A DNA stretch of 64,000 nt from Cupriavidus sp. WGlv3 (GTDB taxonomy: Bacteria > Pseudomonadota > Gammaproteobacteria > Burkholderiales > Burkholderiaceae): assembly GCF_023952475.1 (NCBI RefSeq), contig NZ_JALHRX010000002.1:558001-622000 (forward strand), read 5' to 3'. The notes below the pieces were generated by a model. That model worked only from the letters and a program-made list of their open reading frames with translations. It did not search any database and was not told the DNA's origin. Position numbers and translations under genes: made by a program. The number at the start of each line of letters is the position of its first letter. Position 1 is the first letter of the stretch. Below are positions 47,101 through 55,174 of the stretch, piece after piece.

Positions 47101-47839
47101 AAACTATCCACCCCTCCTCCTTCAGCGCTTGATTGCGCTTCTTGTCCAGAGCATGTTGACTTGATTCTTGATGCTGTCCCCCATCAACCTCAATCAGAAG
47201 CTTCAAGCCACGGCCGGTATCAAGACTGAAATCAGCACGTTGGCCCGTGAAGACCAACGGGTCCAATCCAAGGGTCAACAACGCGGGCTGTAGCCGCAGA
47301 AAATCAAGCAGCGGGAAGCCGAGCACTGGAACAAGAACATCGTCAAAGAACCGACGCTCTGCCTCACTGCCTGGCTCATCGCCTTCGTAGTTGCTCCAGA
47401 TTTCGTCAGCGGCCTTCGAGGCCACTTCGCAAGGCCAGCGCCCCGTAACCAATGAGTTCTGGAAGTGATTGTCGGGGTTGGCTAAGTCAACGCTATAAGA
47501 GAGATTTCCGCTTCTAGGGTCGTTGGCGACGAGCGTCCAACCGAGCTCCTCCGTAAACCTCTCGCTAAGGTGCTGCTCAATGCGCCAAGTGGGAAGCGTC
47601 CACACTCCTCGTTCAAGGAGACTTTGGGCTACGTCTATAAGGCCCAACTGAAACCGTGAAAGCCCGTTAACCTCGACGCCCTTGTCATCTAGAGACCAGC
47701 GGTGCGTAGCAGCAGCTAGTCTTAATGGCTTAAATCGAGAGTTTTTTCCCGACTGGGCAAGTGGGTCGAGGAGGCGGTTCCAGAAATTCTGGTTCCGAAG
47801 AAACAGAGGCATCGCGGAAAGTTGGGATACAGTCGCCAT
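44186..47839 (-). CDS. PD-(D/E)xK nuclease fused to RecQ-like helicase
   Basis: 1217 residues. Residues about 155-270 form a DUF559/Vsr-like nuclease domain: Glu159, Asp203 in RADFSLD, Glu217-x-Asp219 in LIEVDGGQHQ, then RNQALKEEGWIVWRVP. Residues about 425-830 are a RecQ-type superfamily 2 helicase: Walker A PTGGGKS (461-467), SPLKSLLQDQ, DECH (565-568), ALTGTAS, TNAFGMGIDKP, QEVGRAGRDK. The last 380 residues are helical and unlike RecQ zinc/HRDC regions. Complete motifs imply an ATP-driven enzyme that unwinds and cuts DNA. The gene is notably AT-richer than the two genes upstream in the same direction. It abuts the coiled-coil gene. Confidence 0.85.
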   Translation of the reverse strand: MATVSQLSAMPLFLRNQNFWNRLLDPLAQSGKNSRFKPLRLAAATHRWSLDDKGVEVNGLSRFQLGLIDVAQSLLERGVWTLPTWRIEQHLSERFTEELGWTLVANDPRSGNLSYSVDLANPDNHFQNSLVTGRWPCEVASKAADEIWSNYEGDEPGSEAERRFFDDVLVPVLGFPLLDFLRLQPALLTLGLDPLVFTGQRADFSLDTGRGLKLLIEVDGGQHQESSQHALDKKRNQALKEEGWIVWRVPTSQLDRPENLRQHLRGILNSKKGATDWGVAPRIESPRSIQLLTCVWGATAASRIQFLLLEALKRGVLGWNEPWNVSVIEADTSIGAEALEDFQDWFGRLRELFGETAAPTIQDAKTSLNADVQLVIDISVIQPHRSAPDTNVPVAWSRPANYVGPVPKRKFAHPMRTPEEPSHFLVDSFVQDLLRKSGLREGQFEIIARILTGKDVIGLLPTGGGKSLTYQLCGLLLGGLTIYISPLKSLLQDQRERFFALGVERAQEISSALTQQAKNQAGQLLSVGGVRFLLIAPERLLIGGFRRQLDQFRAQFGEVSQVVIDECHCVSEWGHDFRPSYLSLSRIAKERTKRLGVSAPLVALTGTASSIVLSDVKRELGIFEGDASVRAKRLDRPEITMSCVKLRNTEKVGALQQNTQDFIINSTSRTDGMLVFSRFVGGLDGVIGVSSSMMTVIPHENLRFYSGSEPNWNQFAAFATKRKANSISEEEVLQAMPLWALSPEGSPLEWEQVKAKTQSDFISGLPGSYQVLVATNAFGMGIDKPSIRRVVHYMTPQSPEAYYQEVGRAGRDKRASNAVLFFSDEDPGITDRILDPGASIAEARKIYNEFVARQRFGGGDFIRTFFFHQNTFSGPEEEATIVKNVFHAIRCLIESGETLILEYFPENPKVRGPQQTDWREEKSLEYAIVRLIILGVVRDYTKDYNSHQFSLSLEPSWQELHNNPIRLASYYAERFREYSHRYQTYLKVKGEEEILSGETVQEIESATADALVSFVYEQIERKRRQASRQMLELARIGADDQELFRERLNHYLQVSEKFTRELEVVAQEGSVQSWQELLESVGSRDELAELHGACQRVLESYPTHPGLLSISAATRLKPTSDDLKRSEEEFNAALRYAAEVGGVAEAKELGNSIANYAAGVDEVLANAIQTAFGVWLINRDMKDEAIRRFVTKKRVRDHWVNDVLRDVRKTIPEVGRL

Positions 47840-47947
47840 CTTTTTTGGAAATTCTCAGTAATCCGGATACCTTTAGAGCGGTTTGAAGTCGAAGTTAACG
47901 AGGCTTCTGATAACACCCAACGCCAAATTACGCGGACATCGTACTTA

Positions 47948-49645
47948 TCAGGCGGCAGCTGTCTGCAATCGTCGCAGGCCCTCTGCTGTGAGCGAGAACG
48001 CCCCAGCTCCCTCGTTGTGGACCAATAGACCACACTGTGCGGCAAGAAGCAGGGCATGCCGCAATCGGTCCATCAGAAGGTCGATGCCGACAAAATCTTC
48101 GCCGTCGCCCGTTCGCTCGAGGCCATGGTCCCCCTTGAGCAGTACGTAGCGGCTGCGGCCGTCCCGGGCGGCGCGCTCCTGTACGATGCCGAAATGCTGG
48201 AGCAACACGTAGTGCTGGATGATGTGCGCCATGAACGCCGCCGGCGAATCGTGCATGTGCACCAGCATGACGTCGGTGAGCTTCCCGAGCGTAAGCTGTT
48301 CATTCTCCAGCGCCTGGTCGAAATACGGGTCCGTTCGGAAGTTCCTCGCTTCGCTCGCGCAGTAGAGCAGGGCGACGTAGGCGCAACGCAATGCCTGGTC
48401 TTCCTCCTCCGAATTATGCGCAAAGTACCGCACGCTCTGCAGATACTCCAGCTGGGATTCGATACGTTGCGCGTATTCAAGATTCGGCCCGGCCGCAAAG
48501 AGCGTCGGCTCGTTGCCGCGCCAGTCTTCCAGCATCTTGACGAGACTTGCCACGTCCTTGCTGGAGTTCTCAGGCAGGAGCGTGAGCAGCTTCTCGCCCA
48601 GACCCTGCGCGCAGTCCAGAATCTCACGGGGCTTGTTGGTGACAACCGCCCGGTGTACCCAGGACTCGCACACTCGCAGGAGGACGCCTTGGGCAATCCG
48701 GACGTACTGTCGCAACTGCAAGCTGGCCCACCAACTCTGGGCCTGGACACAATCATCGAGCGCCAGCTCGTAGCTACCGTCGTGCGTGAGGCCACGGGCC
48801 ATCGCAAAGCGGATGACGTTTTCCGGCACGCCGTCCTTGTACGCGCTCGTCTTCTGCTCGGCATAGATGGCCCGCAGCGCGAGGGTCAAGCCTTGCTGTC
48901 GGTACTCCCAGTTCGGCCCCAAAGTGAGTCCGTCCGGGGATTCCGGGTAGTACTGCTCGGTGAACGCGTCAATTTCGGCCTGAGACGGACTGAGCAGGTC
49001 GAGCATCCCGCCCATTTCCGCGACTTCCTCATCCGACACGTGTTGCTTGTCGATATCGGCGAGCCAGTCCCGACGGGGGTGTTTTGCAATGGCTTTCTCG
49101 TAGGCATCCGCCAACTTCTCGCCCGCATCCGTGAGCAGGTAAGCACCCCGGACACCCGTCACCTTCAGGCAGGGCATGCCATTGAAGATGCTGGGGCCGT
49201 ACTGCACAGCTTGCAGGAAGTTGGCACCTGGGCTGGGCTCGTAGTCCGGGTCGCGCTCCATTGCCTTCTGGTCCTGAGGACCCACGATGACCTTCGTGCT
49301 CAGCTTCACCTTCGTGCGCCCCTCCGGGTAGATGCGCCCGCCGCCGGCGAGCCCCCGGATTTTCTGCCGCACGTTGTACCATCCCAGCAGCAGCTGGATT
49401 TTCTCAAGGCCATCCAGGGAAAGTGCCTCGATGTCCGGGTCGCGCTTGCGCCGGGCCGTCTCATCAATCTGGCGCACCATCCAGCAGATGGCGGAATACA
49501 CCCGGATGAAGGCCACCACGTTGTTGATGCCCGGAAATACCGAGCGATAGAGCGCCTCCACGGCCGCATTCGTGCCCAGGGGGTCGAGCACGAAGTTGTC
49601 GGTGAGCGGGTCGGTGAAGTACGGCTTGTCGAGGTGCTGGAGCAT
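47948..49645 (-). CDS. Unknown protein partnered with PLD nuclease
   Basis: 565 residues, no recognised domain. It is acidic and mostly helical. A region near 160-190 (LKVTGVRGAYLLTDAGEKLADAYEKAI) looks like a winged-helix segment, and the C-terminus (LLAAQCGLLVHNEGAGAFSLTAEGLRRLQ) has another, so it may bind DNA. The middle (ALDDCVQAQSWWASLQLRQYVRIAQGVLLRV) is repeat-like helical. ATG 49645 is four bases after the PLD gene stop, so the two are co-translated. The function is unknown; it could be a specificity or scaffold subunit for the nuclease. Confidence 0.75.
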   Translation of the reverse strand: MLQHLDKPYFTDPLTDNFVLDPLGTNAAVEALYRSVFPGINNVVAFIRVYSAICWMVRQIDETARRKRDPDIEALSLDGLEKIQLLLGWYNVRQKIRGLAGGGRIYPEGRTKVKLSTKVIVGPQDQKAMERDPDYEPSPGANFLQAVQYGPSIFNGMPCLKVTGVRGAYLLTDAGEKLADAYEKAIAKHPRRDWLADIDKQHVSDEEVAEMGGMLDLLSPSQAEIDAFTEQYYPESPDGLTLGPNWEYRQQGLTLALRAIYAEQKTSAYKDGVPENVIRFAMARGLTHDGSYELALDDCVQAQSWWASLQLRQYVRIAQGVLLRVCESWVHRAVVTNKPREILDCAQGLGEKLLTLLPENSSKDVASLVKMLEDWRGNEPTLFAAGPNLEYAQRIESQLEYLQSVRYFAHNSEEEDQALRCAYVALLYCASEARNFRTDPYFDQALENEQLTLGKLTDVMLVHMHDSPAAFMAHIIQHYVLLQHFGIVQERAARDGRSRYVLLKGDHGLERTGDGEDFVGIDLLMDRLRHALLLAAQCGLLVHNEGAGAFSLTAEGLRRLQTAAA

Positions 49646-49649
49646 GGTC

Positions 49650-52196
49650 TCAGTTCTTTTTGTAGCGGCCAGCGAGGCCGTGCAGGTCTAGGGCTGCGGT
49701 GTCGAGAGCGTAAAAGACGGGCCGCTGGCAATTTATGCACAGGCAGACCTGGTCAGAGCGCAGCCGGGAAGCGTCCTCCGACTGCAGTCGCCCGTAGCAA
49801 CACGGGCAGGCCACCGGGCCAACGCTTCGCGCGAGCACACCGAATGCACCGCGTGTGCTCTTGCGGTGTTGCCATAGCGCCTCGAATGCCTTCTGGAAGC
49901 GCGGCGGGACCTTCGGCGCCAATTTCGTGCTCGGGTTCGTGACCAGTTCAATCAGAGCAACTAGCCGCTGGGACTGGGTCTGCTCGGCCTCGATGGCACC
50001 GGCGGCCTCCAGTGCGGCGCGCTTCATCTCCTCCGGGATGCGGTCGAACCGGTTCGTGCGCAGGGCCAGGCGCGCGCCCGCCGCAATCTCTCCCGGCTCC
50101 AGCGAGCGGCCGGCAAGTAACTCCATGGCCTCTTTGAGAGACGGCAGCGAAACCTGAGCGTTTGCGGCGACGGCACAGCACGCCATGGCCGAGAAGAAGG
50201 GCATCAAAATTCCCCGGTTATCCTCACCGTATTCGAAGGCGGCAAAGCGGGTCAGCCAACCCTGCAGCATCAACGCGAGATGGTCGGCTTCAAGCCCGCC
50301 ACGGGCACCCTGCGCAAGGGCATGCTTGAGCTGTGCGCAGCCCGAGAGCTCGACCAGCAACGGGGCGACGGACGACCGGGCTTCCAGGGCGAGGCCTCTT
50401 GGAATGGCTTCCAGAAGTGCCTGATACAGTGCCTCAGTACGCTGGCGGCGCTCTTCGTCAGCCGAGTTGCCACCCGTGGTGAACTCAGACTTTTCCGTGG
50501 TCAGCAGCGCGCGCTTTACCGGCGGTGATGCCTTGCTGGCGGGTGCACCCGCCGAAGGTGGGGTATTGGCCTTACCCGGAGGGGTAGTCGGGGATTCTGT
50601 AGCAACGTCACGGTTCAGCCAGCGGAGTACGGCTTCGACCGTATTCCGGGTGAGGCCCGCCGGCGTTTTGGCCACGTGGGGCGCCTCGACGCTCGCGCGC
50701 CACTCGTCGTAGCTCATCTTGCGGACAGGCGCTGGCGCTGTTCCACTCCGGGGAGACGGCGGCAGCCGAACCGAGCCACCCGGTTCCCGCTTTTCGTGTG
50801 ACTGGACATGGTTTTGCAGCCGCGAAAGCCAGCCAAAAATGGTGTCCAGGTCTTCCAGCCGGAATTCGTTGGCCATCACGCGGCTGGATGCCTTGGCGAG
50901 GTTGCGCTGGTTCTCATCGCCGGCCAAGTCGAGTTCGACGTTAATCCAGCCTTCGGCGTGCAAGTCCGGCCCTTCAACAATGAGTCGCAGTGCTCCGCGC
51001 GCATTGACCGACTGGCCCATTTTGACCGAGAACTTGCCGTTCTCCAGCCGGACGTCGTCCACCAGGGCCGCGCGCTCGTCGCCGTCCCAGATGGACAGCG
51101 TGACAAGCTTGGTGTCTCCGGCGGGTTCAATTTGGCCAACCAGCTCGTTGACTACAGTCCACGTGGCCTGGAGGGCCGGATTGCGGGCTGTCATCGATTC
51201 GACCTTAAACTCGCAAGGCGTGAACTCAACCGGCTCGGCCTTTGTCCATTTGAACGGCGACTTCGGCAGCCAGCGGATGAGGGACACCTCGACATTGTCC
51301 GTAGAGCTCAGGCTCTGGCCCGTTGCATTGACCGAGCCCGTCATGACGAGGGTGCCATTACTGCCCTCGAGCTCAAAGCACTTAGCGTGCAGCAGTCGCG
51401 GGTCTTCATCCTCACACTTTGCGATGACGTAGTCGGGTGTCTTGTCGAACACTTCCTCGTTCCTGAACGGCGCGATGAGTGAGCGCGCGTCCAAGCCGAT
51501 ACGAAGGGATTCGACTCCGATTTCCCCGGCGAGCTTCTGCACAGGCTCCCCGCTGGGCGAATGAAAGGGCGAAAGCACCGTCAGTCGGTTGGCATCGTCA
51601 ACGCGCGCTGCATGGTCCAGGAACTGTTCGTCAGCAGGGGCGCTGAGCGTGTGCACGAGCCACGCGCGGCGAGCCGCTTCGTCGACCGTTCCGGCGCGCA
51701 AAAGCTGGCGAGCGGCCCGGCGTCGGTAGGCTTGAAGCACCTCGAGACTCTCTGTGGAAAATGCGTATTTTGCAGTGAGGTCCTGCAGAAAGTCGCCAAA
51801 TTCGCCAAACACCGCAGGCTCCATATTGGAGCTCAAGGCGTCGATGACTTCCAGATTGCGACCGTGACCGGACATTGTCAGATTGGCGCTGGCCACCACG
51901 AGATGGTCAAGGTCTTCCCAGCCTTCCAAATAGGCGAGCTTGGGGTGAAAGACCGTGCTCTTCTCCATGTAGACCGGGATGACGCGGTAGGCGCTACCGG
52001 CGTAAAGGCTGGCGGCTTCATCGGTGGACTTGCAGGCCTGCCGCGCATCAACCACCACGTCAATCTGCTCGCAGTTGCCCTGCCGCAGCGCCGGCAGGAT
52101 GAGAGCCTCGAACCAGGACAGACTGAACGTGAATGTCGTGAAGAGGGCTCGGCGCGGACGCGCCATCTTGATAACGGAAACAAGCGTATTGGACAT
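49650..52196 (-). CDS. PLD-superfamily nuclease with C-terminal zinc ribbon
   Basis: 848 residues. Two HKD half-sites make one phospholipase-D-type active site: VFHPKLAYLEG...VASANLTMSG (His84, Lys86, Asn105) and LLHAKCFELEG...TGSVNATG (near 285-310). Large PLD proteins with this layout cut DNA. The middle is a beta-rich part, then a Pro-rich linker near 500-600, a helical region, and a C-terminal zinc ribbon with CPCC...CINC. It is the first gene of the block. The start is uncertain: GTG 52250 opens the frame, but ATG 52196 (GAGG just before) is preferred. Confidence 0.78.
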   Translation of the reverse strand: MSNTLVSVIKMARPRRALFTTFTFSLSWFEALILPALRQGNCEQIDVVVDARQACKSTDEAASLYAGSAYRVIPVYMEKSTVFHPKLAYLEGWEDLDHLVVASANLTMSGHGRNLEVIDALSSNMEPAVFGEFGDFLQDLTAKYAFSTESLEVLQAYRRRAARQLLRAGTVDEAARRAWLVHTLSAPADEQFLDHAARVDDANRLTVLSPFHSPSGEPVQKLAGEIGVESLRIGLDARSLIAPFRNEEVFDKTPDYVIAKCEDEDPRLLHAKCFELEGSNGTLVMTGSVNATGQSLSSTDNVEVSLIRWLPKSPFKWTKAEPVEFTPCEFKVESMTARNPALQATWTVVNELVGQIEPAGDTKLVTLSIWDGDERAALVDDVRLENGKFSVKMGQSVNARGALRLIVEGPDLHAEGWINVELDLAGDENQRNLAKASSRVMANEFRLEDLDTIFGWLSRLQNHVQSHEKREPGGSVRLPPSPRSGTAPAPVRKMSYDEWRASVEAPHVAKTPAGLTRNTVEAVLRWLNRDVATESPTTPPGKANTPPSAGAPASKASPPVKRALLTTEKSEFTTGGNSADEERRQRTEALYQALLEAIPRGLALEARSSVAPLLVELSGCAQLKHALAQGARGGLEADHLALMLQGWLTRFAAFEYGEDNRGILMPFFSAMACCAVAANAQVSLPSLKEAMELLAGRSLEPGEIAAGARLALRTNRFDRIPEEMKRAALEAAGAIEAEQTQSQRLVALIELVTNPSTKLAPKVPPRFQKAFEALWQHRKSTRGAFGVLARSVGPVACPCCYGRLQSEDASRLRSDQVCLCINCQRPVFYALDTAALDLHGLAGRYKKN

Positions 52197-52459
52197 GACC
52201 TCGGTAGCGGCAACCAGCGTCGTTTTTCTTTCTGTACCCCTGCGCACCACGGGTGGTGTTCTCTCGTTTGCAGGGCTCTCTTACTGCCAAATCCCGTGTG
52301 CATTTTCGCATAGGGTATGCGAAGTCAACTCCAGCCTTTAGAGTGGTAAATCCGAGACTGGACCGCCGAGTATATATTGATGGAGTTTGAATGCCTTAGA
52401 ATGCCCTGATGCAGCAGCTAGTGACGCCTCTGTTCAACAAAGGTGAGCGAATCCTAACG

Positions 52460-52768
52460 ATGCTCAGTTTCAACGCCCCCAACTCGCCCCTTGTTAATCG
52501 CCTCTCGGACACGCAACTACTACGGGAACGGTCTGCTGCGATTCTCTGGGTGAAGTCTCAAATGGCCAAGCACGGCATTGCAATTGATGACCTGGTTGCC
52601 AGTGGATGCTTTGCGGAAGCGACTCCGACCACCAATCGCCAGAAAGTCCATCTCGTTCGCTACAGAGACGCGTACGGCCATACCTGGGATGGCAACGGCG
52701 ACTTACCCGAATGGCTTCAGCGCGCAGTGAATGCCGGCCAATCAGCTGACCATTTCAGGGCTTCGTAA
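52460..52768 (+). CDS. H-NS-family nucleoid protein (short form)
   Basis: 102 residues. A short helix (LLRERSAAILWVKSQMAKHGI) leads to the H-NS DNA-binding tail VRYRDAYGHTWDGNGDLPEWLQRAVNAG, which inserts in the minor groove of AT-rich DNA. The N-terminal oligomerisation region is short, as in many Cupriavidus H-NS-like proteins. H-NS proteins carried by mobile elements silence foreign genes and reduce host cost. ATG 52460 is preferred; an in-frame ATG at 52409 would add 17 residues. It is divergent from the PLD gene, so it sits over that promoter. A frameshifted copy lies at 54978-55103. Confidence 0.82.
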   Translation: MLSFNAPNSPLVNRLSDTQLLRERSAAILWVKSQMAKHGIAIDDLVASGCFAEATPTTNRQKVHLVRYRDAYGHTWDGNGDLPEWLQRAVNAGQSADHFRAS

Positions 52769-53435
52769 GCACAGCGGTCTGGCTAGCAACCACCTTAGTT
52801 TTTACGACCGTTCGCGGTAGTCGTGCATTTTTCACCCACCAGTTCCCGACGTCCCGTAGGTCTCGGAACTTGGACACTTCCTGCGCCTATAAACGCGGAC
52901 AGAGGGGATGGAGCCTCCCTCATGTCGGAGGGTCGTACTGATTTTCAAGAAGGGTCAACCTTCCGCAGCTTCTCGGTCCCTGTTTCGAAAACAGCTGGGC
53001 GAGGCATCACAGCCGCCGCATTTGCGGATGCAGAATGCACCGACTATTGGGGCAGAGAGTCAACTGCACAGTCCCCCTCTCATCAACATCTAGGCGGTGG
53101 AGGGCCTGACGCTGTAGTCGGCTTGACGGTCCCCAAGCGCATGTGTAGAGTGACTCTTGTCATGCACGGGAGTTGCGTCCCTGGAACCATCAACTACCGG
53201 TTGATTGGGCGAGCTTAGCCAGCCGAATCCGGAACGTCCGCATGATGAGGGGTGCAACCTGAGTAGGGTAAGGTGGCCGTTGTAGCCCTCCCGCTGGAAC
53301 CACGGTTCCGAGCCAAGTCGTATGGCAGCGGATACAGCAACCGAGAACCTCGGGTCCCGATGACCCGTACTCGTATGCGCTTTCTGACCCTCAGAATGCG
53401 TGCTGTGTCACGTCCTTGTGAAAGGGAACTGTCAT
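52769..53435. other. Intergenic region, nothing recognised
   Basis: About 670 bases before the operon at 53436. One frame of 131 codons (52823-53218, plus strand) has no ribosome site and unusual composition, so I do not call it. Promoter elements for the next operon must be near its right end. Confidence 0.45.
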
Positions 53436-54116
53436 ATGACTTCGAACATCAACGAATCCTCCACCACGATGGATGTCTGTTTCGACATCCTGCGCAAGCT
53501 GCGCAAGCGTGATGTGGTCGCGCCGACCGTAGAGGAAACCAAGCTTATTGCGGCCAATATCACCGACAAGGAAGAGGGGGAGAGCCTCGCCTTGGGCTCA
53601 CGTGAGGTGGCTGAGCGCTTGTGTAAGCAGAAGGACCGCAACTTGCGTGAAGCGGGCATCTTTTTGCTCAAGGAGCTTAGCAGGCACGGAGACCCGTACG
53701 CCAAGTTGGCCCATGCTTGGCTACGCTGGAAGAAAGGGCCGCTCAAGAACCATCCCCATGCACTGGAGCTGATTGACGAGTTACTCGAGTACCCCTGGCT
53801 TGAACGTGAGTGGCCGTATTGCCAGTATGTGCGTGCCAAAGTCGGAGAAGTGTACCTTCTGAAAGGTTTGCTGCTATTCCGAGGCGACAAGGTCAAGCGT
53901 AACTATGGCGTAGCGCTCGACCATTTCTATTTTGCTGGCTTTCACTGCCCGAGCGGCGAGGCCGCATGGTTGTTCGCACAGTTCCATGCACAGAATGCCA
54001 AAGGAGATTTTGCGGGCAAGGCCAAACCGCAGGCGGCTCTGTACCAGGCAGCCATGGCCAGGGCTGAAGCGTTGGGTTATGTCGTCGAGACGCACGTTGA
54101 AGGCGAGGAGGCGTGA
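53436..54116 (+). CDS. SEL1/TPR-like helical protein, unknown
   Basis: 226 residues, all helical. The pattern GDPYAKLAHAWLRWKKGPLKNHPHALELIDELL and later YGVALDHFYFAGFHCPSGEAAWLFAQFH resembles SEL1/TPR-type repeats, which bind protein partners. I do not know the family. ATG 53436 follows AAAGGGA; an upstream in-frame ATG (53400) is less likely. It is the first of three genes reading together, and the second starts two bases after its stop. Confidence 0.7.
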   Translation: MTSNINESSTTMDVCFDILRKLRKRDVVAPTVEETKLIAANITDKEEGESLALGSREVAERLCKQKDRNLREAGIFLLKELSRHGDPYAKLAHAWLRWKKGPLKNHPHALELIDELLEYPWLEREWPYCQYVRAKVGEVYLLKGLLLFRGDKVKRNYGVALDHFYFAGFHCPSGEAAWLFAQFHAQNAKGDFAGKAKPQAALYQAAMARAEALGYVVETHVEGEEA

Positions 54117-54118
54117 AC

Positions 54119-54433
54119 ATGGACAAAAGCACATATGGTCCGTGCGGCCCAACGCAGTTCGACCTGGGATTTGCTCATGGCGCGGATGCTGACGAGGCCC
54201 CCTCGGACCTGAAGTTTCAGTCCCGCGTTCCGGCGTACCAGGTCGGTTTCATCGTGGGTCGCAGCTTCTGCACCGCAGTCAAGCAAGGTAACCATCACGC
54301 AATGGTTGCCACGGCTGCCAGGCTGGGCTCTCGCTATGGGGTTCCGCCGGAAGACATCCTTGATGTGCTCGGCTTGTCGCAGGCGCATCAGGAGGCTTTC
54401 CGTAAGGCCTACGCGAAACCGAATACCTACTGA
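54119..54433 (+). CDS. Small protein, unknown, middle of a three-gene operon
   Basis: 104 residues. The N-terminal third is polar; the last 45 residues (VATAARLGSRYGVPPEDILDVLGLSQAHQEAFRKAY) look like a helix-turn-helix-type helical unit. No family is recognised. GGAGG stands in front of ATG 54119 inside the previous gene's end. Its neighbours suggest a common function, not identified. Confidence 0.6.
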   Translation: MDKSTYGPCGPTQFDLGFAHGADADEAPSDLKFQSRVPAYQVGFIVGRSFCTAVKQGNHHAMVATAARLGSRYGVPPEDILDVLGLSQAHQEAFRKAYAKPNTY

Positions 54434-54501
54434 CCGCATCTGGGCATCTCACCTGCTGGTTGATGTGCCCGCACCCTACTGAATCCAAGGAGCCCACCAT
54501 C

Positions 54502-54846
54502 ATGGCAACCGTAACCGGACAAATTACCTTCGTCATCACCGACGTCGCTACGGGGGAAGAGGAGTACCAGACTCTCGGCGCGAGTGAGTTCGATATCGAG
54601 TGTGAGGCAATCGAGCGGGAGGACGACAAGCAACGCGAGCATGTTTTCATGAAGTACCGGGGTGACGCCTTCGAGGGAAATGCTTGCTTTACGGCCGTCC
54701 TGTACTACGAGGTTTTTGGCTGGAACATTTTCGAGCACTGGGTAAGCTACGAGAACGTTACGTCTGGCTACAAGGTCACGATTGCTGACGATGAACCGGA
54801 TGACGGGTTTTCGGTCACGGCGATTGTGGATTTGAACGAGGACTAA
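54502..54846 (+). CDS. Small acidic protein, unknown, end of operon
   Basis: 114 residues, very acidic, mostly beta strand by pattern (TGQITFVITDVATGEEEYQTL, YVSVTAIV-like ends). ATG 54502 has AAGGAG at good spacing. The acidity and small size are reminiscent of DNA-mimic or immunity-type proteins, but no motif supports that. A strong hairpin follows at 54877-54901. Confidence 0.6.
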   Translation: MATVTGQITFVITDVATGEEEYQTLGASEFDIECEAIEREDDKQREHVFMKYRGDAFEGNACFTAVLYYEVFGWNIFEHWVSYENVTSGYKVTIADDEPDDGFSVTAIVDLNED

Positions 54847-54876
54847 GGTTCTGGGCCGCGTACGGTGATTGAACAA

Positions 54877-54901
54877 GGGCTCTCGAGCGTTACGAGAGCC
54901 C
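54877..54901 (+). terminator. Hairpin after the three-gene operon
   Basis: GGGCTCTCG (54877-54885) pairs perfectly with CGAGAGCCC (54893-54901). Only a short AT-rich tail follows, so termination strength is uncertain. Confidence 0.65.
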
Positions 54902-54977
54902 AATTCATTTGTTCCTATAGTCCAGACTTTACTGGGATGCTAAGTTGGCTCACCACTCTCGCCACTCAACCATCCAA

Positions 54978-55103
54978 TGGTCCGTCCCGTTCGCTACAGA
55001 GACGCAGAAGGCAATAGCTGGGATGGCCGTAGTGACCCGCCCCGAATGGCTTCAGCGCGCTGTGAATGCCGGCCAATCAGTTGACCATTTCAGGGTTGCA
55101 TGA
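54978..55103 (+). pseudogene. Truncated, frameshifted H-NS gene copy
   Basis: The sequence repeats the 3' half of the H-NS-family gene at 52460-52768 almost base for base in parts (for example GAATGGCTTCAGCGCGC). It reads VRYRDAEGNSWDGRSDPP and then needs a one-base shift to read EWLQRAVNAGQSVDHFRVA and stop at 55101-55103. The 5' half is absent. It is a decayed copy or remnant of a related gene. Confidence 0.8.
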
Positions 55104-55174
55104 CCGCTCCCTCCGCTGCATCGCTCCTGCAATTTCCTCAGCGCACCACGCGGGTCAGCCAGTGACAACAGCGA

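Noticed and set aside
43367..52196. Labelling the PLD/RecQ block as DISARM, Dpd or Shango
   Set aside because: DISARM needs a methylase, DUF1998 and a SNF2-type helicase; Dpd needs a tRNA-guanine-transglycosylase-like DpdA; Shango needs a TerB protein. None is present.
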